Shown here piece after piece: positions 16,255 to 28,940 of a DNA stretch of 32,045 nucleotides (within the stretch, counting starts at the first letter, position 1; every line of letters begins with the position of its first letter). The stretch is from an uncultured Denitrobacterium sp. (GTDB lineage Bacteria; Actinomycetota; Coriobacteriia; Coriobacteriales; Eggerthellaceae): contig CAJOOG010000044.1 in NCBI GenBank assembly GCA_905236045.1, forward strand, positions 1 to 32,045. Direction: 5' to 3'. The position numbers and the translations under genes are program-made. The notes under the pieces were generated by a model. It saw only the letters and a list, made by a program, of their open reading frames with translations, was not told the DNA's origin and did no database searches.

Positions 16255-16297
16255 GGCGCTGCCCTCCTCGTGCGGTTCTCGGCGACTGCTTGCGCAT

Positions 16298-16308
16298 ATT
16301 CTACTATA
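16298..16308 (-). promoter_or_regulatory. -10-like element for the DUF167 gene
   Basis: On the minus strand this AT-rich patch reads TATAGTAGAAT and offers TAGAAT or TATAGT as a -10 hexamer, about 45 bases before the GTG start. No good -35 was found. Confidence 0.35.
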
Positions 16309-16467
16309 CGAACCCCGACCGAAGCGGCGTCTTGCGCCTCCTCGGTCCCTTCGGGGTTGTGGAGGTTTGCCACGGCGGCAGCACGGGCCCGTCTCTCGCG
16401 TCTTCCGGGCCTTGTCTTCTGCGTCCTGCGGGGAGACGGTCTCATTCGGCAACGGCCCTCAAATTCG

Positions 16468-16481
16468 TTAGACATGCCTAA
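16468..16481. promoter_or_regulatory. Operator-like dyad A overlapping the -35 box
   Basis: TTAGACATGCCTAA has arms TTAG/CTAA around a CATG centre, with one mismatched pair. It overlaps the -35 hexamer. The arm pattern TTAG-N6-CTAA is the same as in dyad B. Confidence 0.55.
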
Positions 16482-16497
16482 TTGCATCTGTTATTAT
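16469..16497 (+). promoter_or_regulatory. Sigma70-type promoter of the NEAT-like surface protein gene
   Basis: TAGACA (16469-16474) as -35 and TATTAT (16492-16497) as -10 are each five of six matches to consensus, with a 17-bp spacer. The start site is expected near 16504, giving a leader of about 170 nt before ATG 16674. The surrounding DNA is locally AT-rich in a GC-rich genome. Confidence 0.7.
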
Positions 16498-16507
16498 AGC
16501 GCACGCA

Positions 16508-16525
16508 AGTTAGGTCTGGCTAACT
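16508..16525. promoter_or_regulatory. Operator-like dyad B downstream of the -10 box
   Basis: AGTTAG-GTCTGG-CTAACT is a perfect six-base inverted repeat at about the transcription start. Its core TTAG-N6-CTAA (16510-16523) starts exactly 42 bp after dyad A. DtxR/IdeR boxes contain TTAG and CTAA with this same internal spacing, so a metal-responsive repressor is a reasonable candidate. Confidence 0.6.
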
Positions 16526-16540
16526 CTGTGAGCATCTGAC

Positions 16541-16646
16541 GCGGCATTCCTCCGGGAGGACGCCGCCTCGTCGTGGCGGTTTGCGTCGTGGATGCCGACA
16601 CAGGCCGCCGGCTTGCAGATGAGGAAGGGGTGCCACAGGGGCATCC
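16541..16646 (+). promoter_or_regulatory. Structured 5' leader of the surface protein mRNA
   Basis: Two hairpins are visible. The first has GCGGC (16541-16545) with GCCGC (16562-16566) enclosing CCTC/GAGG. The second has GGGTGCC (16628-16634) with GGCATCC (16640-16646), one G-U pair and a five-base loop. The second ends about 12 bases before the ribosome site AGAAGGAAGGGG. No known riboswitch class was recognised. Confidence 0.4.
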
Positions 16647-16673
16647 GGGGCATTGAAGAAGGAAGGGGACTGT

Positions 16674-19877
<3,204 letters not shown>

Positions 19878-19911
19878 TCGCGACCGCCCACACGATCGCC
19901 CGAAAGCGAGT

Positions 19912-19939
19912 CCCGCCGTCCCCGAAAGGCTACGGCGGG
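19912..19939 (+). terminator. Hairpin between the two large surface-protein genes
   Basis: CCCGCCGT (19912-19919) pairs perfectly with ACGGCGGG (19932-19939); inside, CC-GAAA-GG makes a GNRA-type tetraloop. No T-run follows, so it may be a partial terminator, a processing site or an mRNA-stabilising stem. The rest of the 153-bp gap holds a second weak stem (CGGGCA/TGCCCG) and the ribosome site GAGAGGAAGG, with no clear promoter. Confidence 0.45.
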
Positions 19940-20030
19940 GCTCCGTCGGGCAAACGCCGGGTCGAAGTCTGCCCGGGGCACGTTTCAACAGGCGTTTTAT
20001 GACATTGGGGACACAATAGAGAGGAAGGCT

Positions 20031-23000
20031 ATGCAAGTCAGGGAGAACAGGGCCCGCGGGCGTTTTCGCGCGATGTTCGCACGCGGAGCCGTTGCCGCCA
20101 TGCTCGCCACGTCGTTGGCGGCATGGGGCGTCGCCTCGAGCACCGGCCGCGCTATGGCCGAGGATGCAGACGAGGCGGTTCAAAGCGCGGAACCCACGCT
20201 CGAGCAGCAGTTGACGCCCCTGGGCGGCAACGAGCCCAGCCTGGCGACCGGCCCCTTCAAGACGGTCGATGCGAGCGGCGCCGATGCCGAAGATGCGGAT
20301 GGCGCCGATGCGGGCGAGCTTGCCACGATCGTGGTGCAACTCGAGGACAATGCCTCCAGCGCCCTGAGCGCCCAGAGCGCTCCCGATCCGCTGCAGTGGC
20401 TGTTCGGCGGTGTCAGCGCGAACGAGGTCGACACCCACGAGGCCGTGCGCGATCAGATCCAAGACCTGGTCGACGACAAAGTCGAAGACGGATTGCAGCT
20501 GCTCGACGCCGACGGCAACGACGTCGAGTCCGCCCGCATTGAGACGGTGGCCGAGTACCGCAACGTTATCGACGGCTTCGCCGTGAAGGCGCCGCAGGGC
20601 ATCGTCGAGGAGATTCAGAACCTGGATGGCGTGAAACGCGCCTACGTTGACGAGGTCTATTCCCTGCCCACCGACCAAGGCACCCAGGACGACGCGCCCC
20701 TCAATGCTTCCACACTCGGGATGACGGGCGCCGATAAGGTGGAATGGCGTGGCGAGGGGCAAGTCATCGCCATCATCGACTCCGGCTTGCAGACCGACCA
20801 CGAGGCCTTCCAAGGCGACCTTGACGATGAAGCCGTCGCGTTCACGCAGGAGCAAATCGATGCGGCCAAGGCGGGTCTTGCCAACGGCGGCGCCAACGGC
20901 AAATACGTCAGCGAGAAGATCGTCTTCACCTACGACTACGCCGACAACGACGACGAGGTGACGCCGGGGACCTTCACGGACCTCTCGCATGGCACGCATG
21001 TTGCGGGCATCGCTTCGGCCAACAGCGGGGATGTCGAGGGCACGGCCCCCGATGCGCAGATCATGATGTTCAAAGTCTGCGACGATTTGCAGGGCTCCAT
21101 CTCGAACTCCAACCTGCTGCGCGCCATGGACGACATGGCCGCCCTGGACGTTGCAGCGGAAGAGGCGGGCGGACACGGCATCGACTCGATGAACATGTCC
21201 ATCGGCAGCGATAACGGCTTTAGCGAACGTGCTTCGGGCACGTTCGGCGATGCCGTCCAGGCGCTCGAGAACAGGGGCATCGTCAGCAACATCGCCGCGG
21301 GCAATGCGTACAACTCGGCCTATGGCAACAAATCCGGCTCGAGCCTGCCCTACGCGACCGACCCCGATGCGGAAATCATCTCCTCTCCGGCGGCCGACCT
21401 ATCGGCGGTGGCCGTGGCCAGCGTGAACAGCGCCAAGGGCGGCGCCTGCTTCTTCTTCGACGAGGAAGCCATCGAGTACCAGCAGCTCACGGCCAAGGAC
21501 GGCTCCACTACCGCCCAGTTCGCCGATCTGGCCGACGGCACCTACGAGCTGGTCGATGGCGGCTATGGCTCCGCCGAGGACGCCTTCGTCGTCTCCTTAG
21601 CCTACGACGGCTCGCTTACGGGCAAGATCGTGCTCGTGCAGCGCGGCAGCTCCGACGGCTCGGCGCTCACCTTCCAGGCCAAGGCGGAGAACTTCCTGGA
21701 GATGAAGCCCGCCGCCATCATCATCTACAACAACGTCTCCGAGATCACCACTAACTTCGGATTGAGCAAGGGCCTCTCGGTGCCGGTCGTCGGCATCAGC
21801 CTGGAGGACGGCGGCAAGATGGCGAGCGCCATGGAACAAGGCGTCGCCACCATCACCACCGACAAGAATGCCGTGTCTCCGGACGCGTCCTTCGGCAATT
21901 ACACCATGAGCGCCTTTTCCAGCTGGGGCACCACGCCCGAGATGGAGATAAAGCCCGAAATCTCCGCCCCCGGCGGCAACGTCTACAGCGCCTACTCGGG
22001 CAGTTCCACCTCTTACGGCTACATGTCCGGCACCTCGATGGCGACGCCTCAGATGGCGGGCATCACCGCGCAGATGACGCAATACCTCTCTGAGGATTCC
22101 AAGTTCAGCAACGTTAGCACCAACGAAAAGCGCGACCTGGTCACGCTGCTCTTGATGAGCACGGCCAAGCCCATGGACGAGCCGGGAGACGATGCCAGCT
22201 ACTATTCCGTGCGCGAGCAGGGCGCCGGTATCGCCGACGTTCAGGCAGCCACTTCCACGCCCGTCTACCTGACGGTCGAGGGGGATGCGGCTCCCGAAAA
22301 TGGCAACCGCGCCAAGGCCGAACTCGGCGAGAGCGAAAACGGGGAATGGACCTTCACCGTGAAGCTCCACAACCTCTCCGACGCGCCCGCCAGCTACACG
22401 CCCGACGCGCATGCGATCTCCGACCAAGTGGAAGATGGGCTGTTCCTACAGGACAGCCGGGACTGGACCGGCCAGGGCATTACCGTTGCCTTTGGCGGTG
22501 CCGCCTACGACTCTACGAGCGGCAAGGTTTCCGTCGGGGCGAACTCCGAGGCCGAATACACCATCACCATCACGTGCGAGAGCGCATTTACCGAATGGGC
22601 CCAGGAGAACACCCCCAACGGCACGTTCGTGGAGGGCTTCGCGAAGCTTACGGGCGACTCTGAGGGTGCCGTGGACCTCTCGCTTCCCTTCCTGGGCTTC
22701 TATGGCGACTGGGATGCGGTGCCGGTCTTCGATGCCGGCTACTACGATACCGATAATTCGGCCCATATGCTGGGCTCGTTGGTCGTCAGCGGGAACACGG
22801 GCGCGCCCTTGGGCATAAACCCCTTCGACAGCACCGCTTCCTATGTATCGGATTACACCGACTACGTGGATACGAAGAAGTACGTCGTGTCCAACACATC
22901 CTACTCCTCTTCGCCCTACAGCCTCGTTCCGATGACCGGTGTCCTGCGCAACCTGAAGAATCTTGCCTACGAATACAAGAACGCCGCGGGCACGACGGTG

Positions 23001-26000
23001 AAGACCTATAACAAAGAATGGGTGTCCAAGAGCTATTACCTCAGCAGCTACGGCGCCGTCATCTACCCCGAGCAGTTGATGAGCCCGTATCCGTCCTTCG
23101 ACGGCACCAACGAAGACGGCCGCCGACTCCCCGACGGCATCTACACGCTCAACCAGACGGCGACGACCGCCGGGGGCAACGGCGGCACGCAAACAGGCAA
23201 GGCGGTTCAGTTCTCCTACGACACCGCCAAGCCGACGGTCTCCGACATCACCTACTCAGGGGACGGCGACGAGCGCGTGATGCACTTCAAGGTAACGGAC
23301 GATACCTGGCTGGCCGCTGTGCAGTTCTACGACAACGCGAACGGCGGTTTCTTCTATCGCAAGCTCGTCGACGACGAGAACGGCGACGGCAGCGTGACCA
23401 ACGCCGAACGCGTCGGCGAGGAATACACCACCAACGAAGACGGGTCCCATACCTGGGAGTTCGAGGTTTCGGTGGCGGATCTCAAAGAGCAGTGGGAGTC
23501 CGCGGCGGCGGATGTCGAGAACATCAGCATGCCGAACGTGGTCTCGCTTTACTGCTACGACTACGGTCTGAACGGATCGGAACCCGTGAACACGGCCATT
23601 ATCCCCGTCCCGCCGACGGCCATCTCCGCCTCTCCGGAGGAGATAACGCTCTACGCGGGTCAGCAGGCCACGGCCACGGCCAGCTTCGAACCCGAAAATG
23701 CGACCGAGATCGATGTGGAGTGGTCCTCCGCCGACTCCACCATCGCCACGGTGAGCGGCACCGGCGTGGTCCATGCGGTTGCCAATGGAGACACCACCAT
23801 CACGGCGACATCCGCCTATGATTCCAATCTTACTGCCACGATTTCCGTACAGGTGACCGACGTGCCCGAAGATGTCGGCATCGCCATGGTGTCGCCCGAG
23901 GTGACGGCATCCTACGACGAGGAATTCACCGTGAAGGCAGTCGTCGCGCCGGCCTTTGCCAACGATGAGATTTCGTGGGAGCTCGACAACGAGGATTTCG
24001 TAAGCATCGAGGACAACCCCACCGGCACCACCGCGACGCTAAAGGCGGGCAAGAGCACCGGCAACGCTGTGCTCAGCGCTTCAGTGTCCCATAACGGACA
24101 GACCTACACGGCGCAGATGGACATTAAGGTGCGCGTCGATGACTACGACGACTTCGTTATCGACGAGGACTACGCGGAAGGTCCGCGCCTGCTGTACTAC
24201 CAGGGGCACAAGTCCGAGATCTCCATCCCCGACAACGTGAAGGTCATCGGCCCGCAGGCGCTCGCCGGCCTGAGCGTTCAGATAGTGAACATCCCCCGGA
24301 GCGTCGAGAAAATCGAGTACCAGGCCTTCACCCAGATGGGCAACCTCGCCCACGTCTACTTCGAAGAGGGCAGCAACCTGAAGGAGATGGGCGACGAGGT
24401 CTTCTACTACACCCTGAGCCTGCAGGAGATCACCCTGCCCGAGGGCCTGAAGAAGATCGGCACGGGCACCTTCATGACCTCTGCCGCCGGCAAGATCGTC
24501 ATGCCCGAGAGCCTGCATACGATTCCCGCCGACACCTTCTATTACAGCTCCCTTTACGATGTGACCATCTCCGACCATGTGAGCTATATCGGCGATAGGG
24601 CTTTCTCCGGCAACAGCGTCGGCGATATCAAGCTGGTGGGCACGGCGGAAGGGAAGGATGCCGATGGAGAGCTGCCGACCGGGTTGCCTTCCTCGCTTGT
24701 CGAGGTCGGAGAATACGGCCTTTCCGGCATCTCGGCCTCCGAGCTGATCATGCCCGATACGCTGCGCACCATCGGCCGCGGCGGATTCAGCTACTGCACC
24801 GCCTCCAAGATCGTCCTGAACGATACGCTGCAGACGATCGGCCAAAGCGGATTCGCCGGCTGCACGGGCGTGAAGGAATTCACCATCCCCGATAGCGTTA
24901 CCAGCGTGGGCTACGGCGCCTTCGAGGGCATGTCCCAGTGCGAGACGTTCAACATCGGATGCAACATCCCCGATGGCGATCTAGAGGTCGCCTTCCCGGC
25001 ATGCTACAGCGCCAAGGAATATGTCGTGCCCGAAGATTGCGCCAACTACAGCGCCATCGACGGCGCGCTTTTCAACAAGGATGCCACGCGCATGATCACC
25101 GTCAACGAGGGCGCTATGAAGGCCGACGTGGCCTACACGGTGCCCGCGACCGTGGACGCCATCTGCGATTACGCTTTCTACTCCACCAAGCTGAAGAACG
25201 TTGCATTCGATGACGCCCTGCGCTCCATCGGCAAAAATGCTTTCACGAGCAGCGGCTCCTTGACCGAGGTTATCCTTCCCGACGGCTTCGAGACCATAGG
25301 CGCCGGGGCCTTCCACGGCTGCTGGCGTATTACCAAGGTGGACTTGGGCGGCACGAAGACGGTGGGCGGCTACGCGTTCTACAACAACCAGAGCCTGAAC
25401 GACTTGAATATGCGCACCGACCTGAACCGCCTGACCACCATCTACGAGGGCGCCTTCACCGAGTGCTCGGCCATCAAGGAGTTCATCTTCCCCGATTCGC
25501 TGAAGACAATCGTCGGCATGGGCATGATCAACATGCCCGCCTTGCAGAAGGTGCACATCGGCGCCGGCATGACGGGCTCGCTTTCGGGCGCATTCACCGG
25601 CGACTGGAACCTCTCCGAGATAACCGTCTCCGAGGATAACCCGGTCTACCACGCCGAGAACAACGTGCTCTACGGCACCATGACCGATACTACCGATGCG
25701 GAGTATCCCGGCAAGCACCTGTTCTTGAGCCTGCCGTCCAACACCTTCAGCGAATACGAGGTCGAAGAGGGCACCGTCGTCATCGACGCCCAGGCTTTCC
25801 GCGGCAACACGTCGCTTCGCAAGGTGACGCTGCCCGAGGGCCTGCTGAAGCTGTGCGTGGGCTCGTTCAACGGCTGCAGCAATCTCTCCGACATCGCCTT
25901 CCCCGACAGTTTGGAGTACGTCGACGGCTTCTACAGCACGACGAGCCTGAATACGGTCGACTTCGGCACGAAGATCAAGAAAATCGAGGACAACGCCTTC

Positions 26001-28769
26001 ATGGGCGATTATCCCGCGCACATTATCGTGCGCGGCGGCCAGGAGGGCGCGTTCTGCGACGGCATGGACTTCACCGGCAAAGAAGGGTCGGACACCGCCT
26101 ACTTCGGTCCGGGCATGACCTCCATCAGCTTCGAATGGGAGGCTACGCCCAACATCACGGTCATTCCCGCGACGGCGCAGGATGTTAGTCTGGAATCGCC
26201 GAGCGCGTCCGATATCTCCAATTTCTACGTTTACGTGCCCTCCGGCACCGATGGCGAGGAGGCGGTGAAAAAGGCGCTGAAGGCCTCCAATATCTCGGAG
26301 AGCCACATACGCGACTACCAGGACCTCGACGGCACGCTCGTCGTCGGCGATCCGGAGGGCAGCGACGAAGGCGATGGGGACGAACAGGTGAAGACCTACA
26401 CGATTGGGGCGTCTTGGTATAAGACCGGCACCGACGAGGAATCGTCCGTCGGCTTCTATCTGGGCTCCGATGTGTACATGTCCTATGCGGGCGCGGGCAA
26501 TTACAAGGTGACCTTCTCCCCGAGCTCCGTGTATGCGAGCATGATCAAGAGCATGAGCTTCGGTGGGGTCGATATGGAGCGCGATGGCGGCAACTTCTTT
26601 GCGACGATGACCGCCGAGCAGATAGGGACACGCCAGGCCATCGGATTTAAGCTGAATACCGGCTCCTACACCATGACGCAATCCGCCGATGTGGCGTTCG
26701 ATCAGGCGGCCGTGAATCAGATGATCGCCGATGTGGCCGCCGGCAATTCCGGCAACTCCGCCAACCGCATGGAGCTTGCCGCTGCGAGCGATACGGCATC
26801 CAACGTGGTCGCGGGCGGCGTCGTGACCGCCGGAAAATCGGCGAAAGTCTACGTGGATCGCTCGGGCGGCGTGGCCGGAGACAAGGAATACCGTTTCATC
26901 GAGACGGCGCCCGACGGCAGCCAACTGATCATGCGCGACTGGAACGCCGAACGCACTTACGAGTGGTATCCGATGCGTACGGGTTACACCCTTACCGCCG
27001 AAGTGCGCGACGCGACCATGCTGAGGGTGGAAGCGGCCGGCGTCGTGCGTGCGATGGACGCGACGGCGCAGGAATCCAACGCGCTGCTGCTTTCCCTTAT
27101 CGAGAGCGCATCGAGCCTGGACACGTCGGCCTACGCCGATGATGCCGTGGCGACCTTCACGGCGGCCATCGCCGATGCGCAGGCCGTGGCGGACAGAGAC
27201 AACGCCACCAACAGCGAACTGGCCGGGGCATGCGATGCCCTGGCCGGGGCGCAGGAGGCCCTCTTGGCCAGCGGCGAGCTGCAAAGCGTTGCCGGCAGCT
27301 GGTTCAAGGAGGGCACCTACGGTACCAATGACGAAGAGAGCTCGATGGTCGGCAGTATGGTCGAGAGCAATGTGCGCGTCCGGGAGCTTGCCTCCGGTGG
27401 CTATACCATCGACATCGACTTCACGGAGTCCGGCGCACAGCTTATGGATAACGTGGCCTACAACGGCGCCGACGCCACGAAGGTCGATGACGACACGTGG
27501 CGCATTTCCGTCTCCGAGGCTGCCCTGAGCAAGCCGATGACGGTGGCCTTCACCTACACGGCGGGCCGATATGGTCAGATGACCCACTCCGCCGACCTGG
27601 TGCTTGACGCCGATGATCTGGCCGCTGCCACGGCTGTGGCGACGGAGGTTTCCGTGGCCTGGACTGTCGATGGCGGCCATGGCGCTGCCTATCTGAACGA
27701 CAAGGCGCAGTTGCGCAAGGTGGGGGACACTTGGCTGGTCGACCTCTCTACCAGCGCACCTCAGGTCGTGACGGCCATGAGCTTGGCCAAAGACGCGGCC
27801 GACGACACGGCCGACGACACGGCCGGCGTGGATTTGGGCGATGGCGTCTTCCGCATCTCCCTTACGCAGGCCCAGCTTGCCGGGGCCGTGCCCATGAAGA
27901 TCTTCGTGGCGGAGCCGCACAACACTTGGATGAGCGCCTCCATTACGCTGAACGCCGATGATATAACGGCGGCCTGCAGGGCGTCTGCGGCCAAGGAGGT
28001 TCAGCAGGCGATGACTCATCTGCCCGCGGCGGAGAAAGTGACCGCCTCCGACGGCGATGCCATCGCGGCCGTCCAGGCTGCTTACGCGGGCCTTGGCGAC
28101 GAGGATAAGGCGAAGGTCTCCGACGAGGCCAAAGAGATTCTCTCCGAGGCCGGTGCCGCCTATGCCACCATCCTGATGGATGCGGTGACCACCTCTTCGA
28201 GCGAGGAGGAAATCGCTGCGGCCCGTGCCGCCTACGACGCCTTGGGCAAGGATTCCAAGGCGCTCGTGACGGCCGCCAGCTTGGAGAGCCTGCAGGCCGG
28301 CGAGCTGGCGCTTGCCGAGGCCAAGGCCAAGGAAGCCGCCGACAAGGAGGCTGCGGCCAAGGCGGAAGCCGAGCTGAAGGCCAAGGAGGCTGCGGCCAAG
28401 GCCGAGGCCGAGAAGGCCAAGCGCAACGCCGTGAAGAACCTGACGCTCAACACCAAGACCGTCTCCGCCGCGTCTGTGAAGAAGGCCGTAGCGGCCAAGA
28501 CGGGCAATGCGTCGTACCTGAAATACGTGAAGACGATTACGCTGGGCACGAAGGTCCAGAAGGTGAAGGGCAGCGCCTTCGCCAAGTGCACGAACGCCAA
28601 GACACTGGTAGTGAAGTCCGCCAAGTTGAAGAAGGCGTCGGCGGTGAAGAACTGCCTGAAGGGCTCCAAGATAACGAAAGTGAAGGTGGCCAAGAAGCAG
28701 TTGAGCGCCTACAAGAAGATCTTCGTGAAGAAGACGGTGGGCAAGAAAGTGACGCTGGCCAAGTACTAA
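20031..28769 (+). CDS. Giant subtilase-LRR-NEAT-like surface protease
   Basis: The product is 2912 aa from ATG 20031 with GAGAGGAAGG upstream. A signal peptide ends near AMA (about 43) and an I9-like propeptide spans about 98-214. The S8 subtilase domain has catalytic Asp 250 (AIIDSGLQTDH), His 320 (SHGTHVAG) and Ser 669 (GTSMATPQMAG), with a PA insert at about 473-617. Fn3_5-like and C5a-peptidase-like regions follow (LPFLGFYGDWD). Big_2 and a second Ig-like domain (about 1198-1370) precede about 18 BspA-type LRR_5 repeats (about 1390-2020). Three NEAT-like domains lie at about 2121-2229, 2420-2531 and 2540-2646, with a FIVAR-like helix before the second. A Lys/Ala/Glu coil and a basic Lys-rich tail end the protein; the tail matches the preceding gene. 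No LPXTG was seen. The likely role is cell-surface proteolysis coupled to ligand capture; haemoglobin or another haemoprotein as target is inference. Confidence 0.9.
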   Translation: MQVRENRARGRFRAMFARGAVAAMLATSLAAWGVASSTGRAMAEDADEAVQSAEPTLEQQLTPLGGNEPSLATGPFKTVDASGADAEDADGADAGELATIVVQLEDNASSALSAQSAPDPLQWLFGGVSANEVDTHEAVRDQIQDLVDDKVEDGLQLLDADGNDVESARIETVAEYRNVIDGFAVKAPQGIVEEIQNLDGVKRAYVDEVYSLPTDQGTQDDAPLNASTLGMTGADKVEWRGEGQVIAIIDSGLQTDHEAFQGDLDDEAVAFTQEQIDAAKAGLANGGANGKYVSEKIVFTYDYADNDDEVTPGTFTDLSHGTHVAGIASANSGDVEGTAPDAQIMMFKVCDDLQGSISNSNLLRAMDDMAALDVAAEEAGGHGIDSMNMSIGSDNGFSERASGTFGDAVQALENRGIVSNIAAGNAYNSAYGNKSGSSLPYATDPDAEIISSPAADLSAVAVASVNSAKGGACFFFDEEAIEYQQLTAKDGSTTAQFADLADGTYELVDGGYGSAEDAFVVSLAYDGSLTGKIVLVQRGSSDGSALTFQAKAENFLEMKPAAIIIYNNVSEITTNFGLSKGLSVPVVGISLEDGGKMASAMEQGVATITTDKNAVSPDASFGNYTMSAFSSWGTTPEMEIKPEISAPGGNVYSAYSGSSTSYGYMSGTSMATPQMAGITAQMTQYLSEDSKFSNVSTNEKRDLVTLLLMSTAKPMDEPGDDASYYSVREQGAGIADVQAATSTPVYLTVEGDAAPENGNRAKAELGESENGEWTFTVKLHNLSDAPASYTPDAHAISDQVEDGLFLQDSRDWTGQGITVAFGGAAYDSTSGKVSVGANSEAEYTITITCESAFTEWAQENTPNGTFVEGFAKLTGDSEGAVDLSLPFLGFYGDWDAVPVFDAGYYDTDNSAHMLGSLVVSGNTGAPLGINPFDSTASYVSDYTDYVDTKKYVVSNTSYSSSPYSLVPMTGVLRNLKNLAYEYKNAAGTTVKTYNKEWVSKSYYLSSYGAVIYPEQLMSPYPSFDGTNEDGRRLPDGIYTLNQTATTAGGNGGTQTGKAVQFSYDTAKPTVSDITYSGDGDERVMHFKVTDDTWLAAVQFYDNANGGFFYRKLVDDENGDGSVTNAERVGEEYTTNEDGSHTWEFEVSVADLKEQWESAAADVENISMPNVVSLYCYDYGLNGSEPVNTAIIPVPPTAISASPEEITLYAGQQATATASFEPENATEIDVEWSSADSTIATVSGTGVVHAVANGDTTITATSAYDSNLTATISVQVTDVPEDVGIAMVSPEVTASYDEEFTVKAVVAPAFANDEISWELDNEDFVSIEDNPTGTTATLKAGKSTGNAVLSASVSHNGQTYTAQMDIKVRVDDYDDFVIDEDYAEGPRLLYYQGHKSEISIPDNVKVIGPQALAGLSVQIVNIPRSVEKIEYQAFTQMGNLAHVYFEEGSNLKEMGDEVFYYTLSLQEITLPEGLKKIGTGTFMTSAAGKIVMPESLHTIPADTFYYSSLYDVTISDHVSYIGDRAFSGNSVGDIKLVGTAEGKDADGELPTGLPSSLVEVGEYGLSGISASELIMPDTLRTIGRGGFSYCTASKIVLNDTLQTIGQSGFAGCTGVKEFTIPDSVTSVGYGAFEGMSQCETFNIGCNIPDGDLEVAFPACYSAKEYVVPEDCANYSAIDGALFNKDATRMITVNEGAMKADVAYTVPATVDAICDYAFYSTKLKNVAFDDALRSIGKNAFTSSGSLTEVILPDGFETIGAGAFHGCWRITKVDLGGTKTVGGYAFYNNQSLNDLNMRTDLNRLTTIYEGAFTECSAIKEFIFPDSLKTIVGMGMINMPALQKVHIGAGMTGSLSGAFTGDWNLSEITVSEDNPVYHAENNVLYGTMTDTTDAEYPGKHLFLSLPSNTFSEYEVEEGTVVIDAQAFRGNTSLRKVTLPEGLLKLCVGSFNGCSNLSDIAFPDSLEYVDGFYSTTSLNTVDFGTKIKKIEDNAFMGDYPAHIIVRGGQEGAFCDGMDFTGKEGSDTAYFGPGMTSISFEWEATPNITVIPATAQDVSLESPSASDISNFYVYVPSGTDGEEAVKKALKASNISESHIRDYQDLDGTLVVGDPEGSDEGDGDEQVKTYTIGASWYKTGTDEESSVGFYLGSDVYMSYAGAGNYKVTFSPSSVYASMIKSMSFGGVDMERDGGNFFATMTAEQIGTRQAIGFKLNTGSYTMTQSADVAFDQAAVNQMIADVAAGNSGNSANRMELAAASDTASNVVAGGVVTAGKSAKVYVDRSGGVAGDKEYRFIETAPDGSQLIMRDWNAERTYEWYPMRTGYTLTAEVRDATMLRVEAAGVVRAMDATAQESNALLLSLIESASSLDTSAYADDAVATFTAAIADAQAVADRDNATNSELAGACDALAGAQEALLASGELQSVAGSWFKEGTYGTNDEESSMVGSMVESNVRVRELASGGYTIDIDFTESGAQLMDNVAYNGADATKVDDDTWRISVSEAALSKPMTVAFTYTAGRYGQMTHSADLVLDADDLAAATAVATEVSVAWTVDGGHGAAYLNDKAQLRKVGDTWLVDLSTSAPQVVTAMSLAKDAADDTADDTAGVDLGDGVFRISLTQAQLAGAVPMKIFVAEPHNTWMSASITLNADDITAACRASAAKEVQQAMTHLPAAEKVTASDGDAIAAVQAAYAGLGDEDKAKVSDEAKEILSEAGAAYATILMDAVTTSSSEEEIAAARAAYDALGKDSKALVTAASLESLQAGELALAEAKAKEAADKEAAAKAEAELKAKEAAAKAEAEKAKRNAVKNLTLNTKTVSAASVKKAVAAKTGNASYLKYVKTITLGTKVQKVKGSAFAKCTNAKTLVVKSAKLKKASAVKNCLKGSKITKVKVAKKQLSAYKKIFVKKTVGKKVTLAKY

Positions 28770-28783
28770 GAGGCCGGCCTCAT

Positions 28784-28814
28784 GGGCCGGCGGCGGGGAA
28801 CCGCCGTCGGCCTT
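28784..28814 (+). terminator. Strong terminator after the giant protease gene
   Basis: GGCCGGCGGCGG (28785-28796), loop GGAA, CCGCCGTCGGCC (28801-28812): a 12-bp stem with a single G-T pair, followed by TTCGATTTCGG. It starts 15 bases after the stop. Confidence 0.75.
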
Positions 28815-28859
28815 CGATTTCGGCCGCGGCCCGGGCGGGCTGCGGCTTTCCTCGAACCG

Positions 28860-28900
28860 GCGCGGGTTGTAGAATGCTTCGTGCATTTCGCAACCCGCGC
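28860..28900 (+). promoter_or_regulatory. -10 hexamer enclosed by a 10-bp perfect inverted repeat
   Basis: GCGCGGGTTG (28860-28869) and CAACCCGCGC (28891-28900) are perfect complements flanking 21 bp. That spacer begins with TAGAAT (28870-28875), a five-of-six -10 match. The -35 region is weak (TTTCCT at 17 bp), as expected for an activated or repressed promoter. The lipoprotein ATG is 66 bases downstream of the -10. Confidence 0.5.
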
Positions 28901-28940
28901 TCGCGCTCTTTCCCCTTTTCCGCATCGAAAGGATTACGTC

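Noticed and set aside
16255-16452. N-terminal extension of the DUF167 gene
   Set aside because: It is Arg/Pro-rich and non-family, and a strong ribosome site directs the GTG at 16254.
16255-16673. Cobalamin or other known riboswitch before the surface genes
   Set aside because: The conserved cobalamin box and other class-specific motifs were not found; only simple hairpins are visible.
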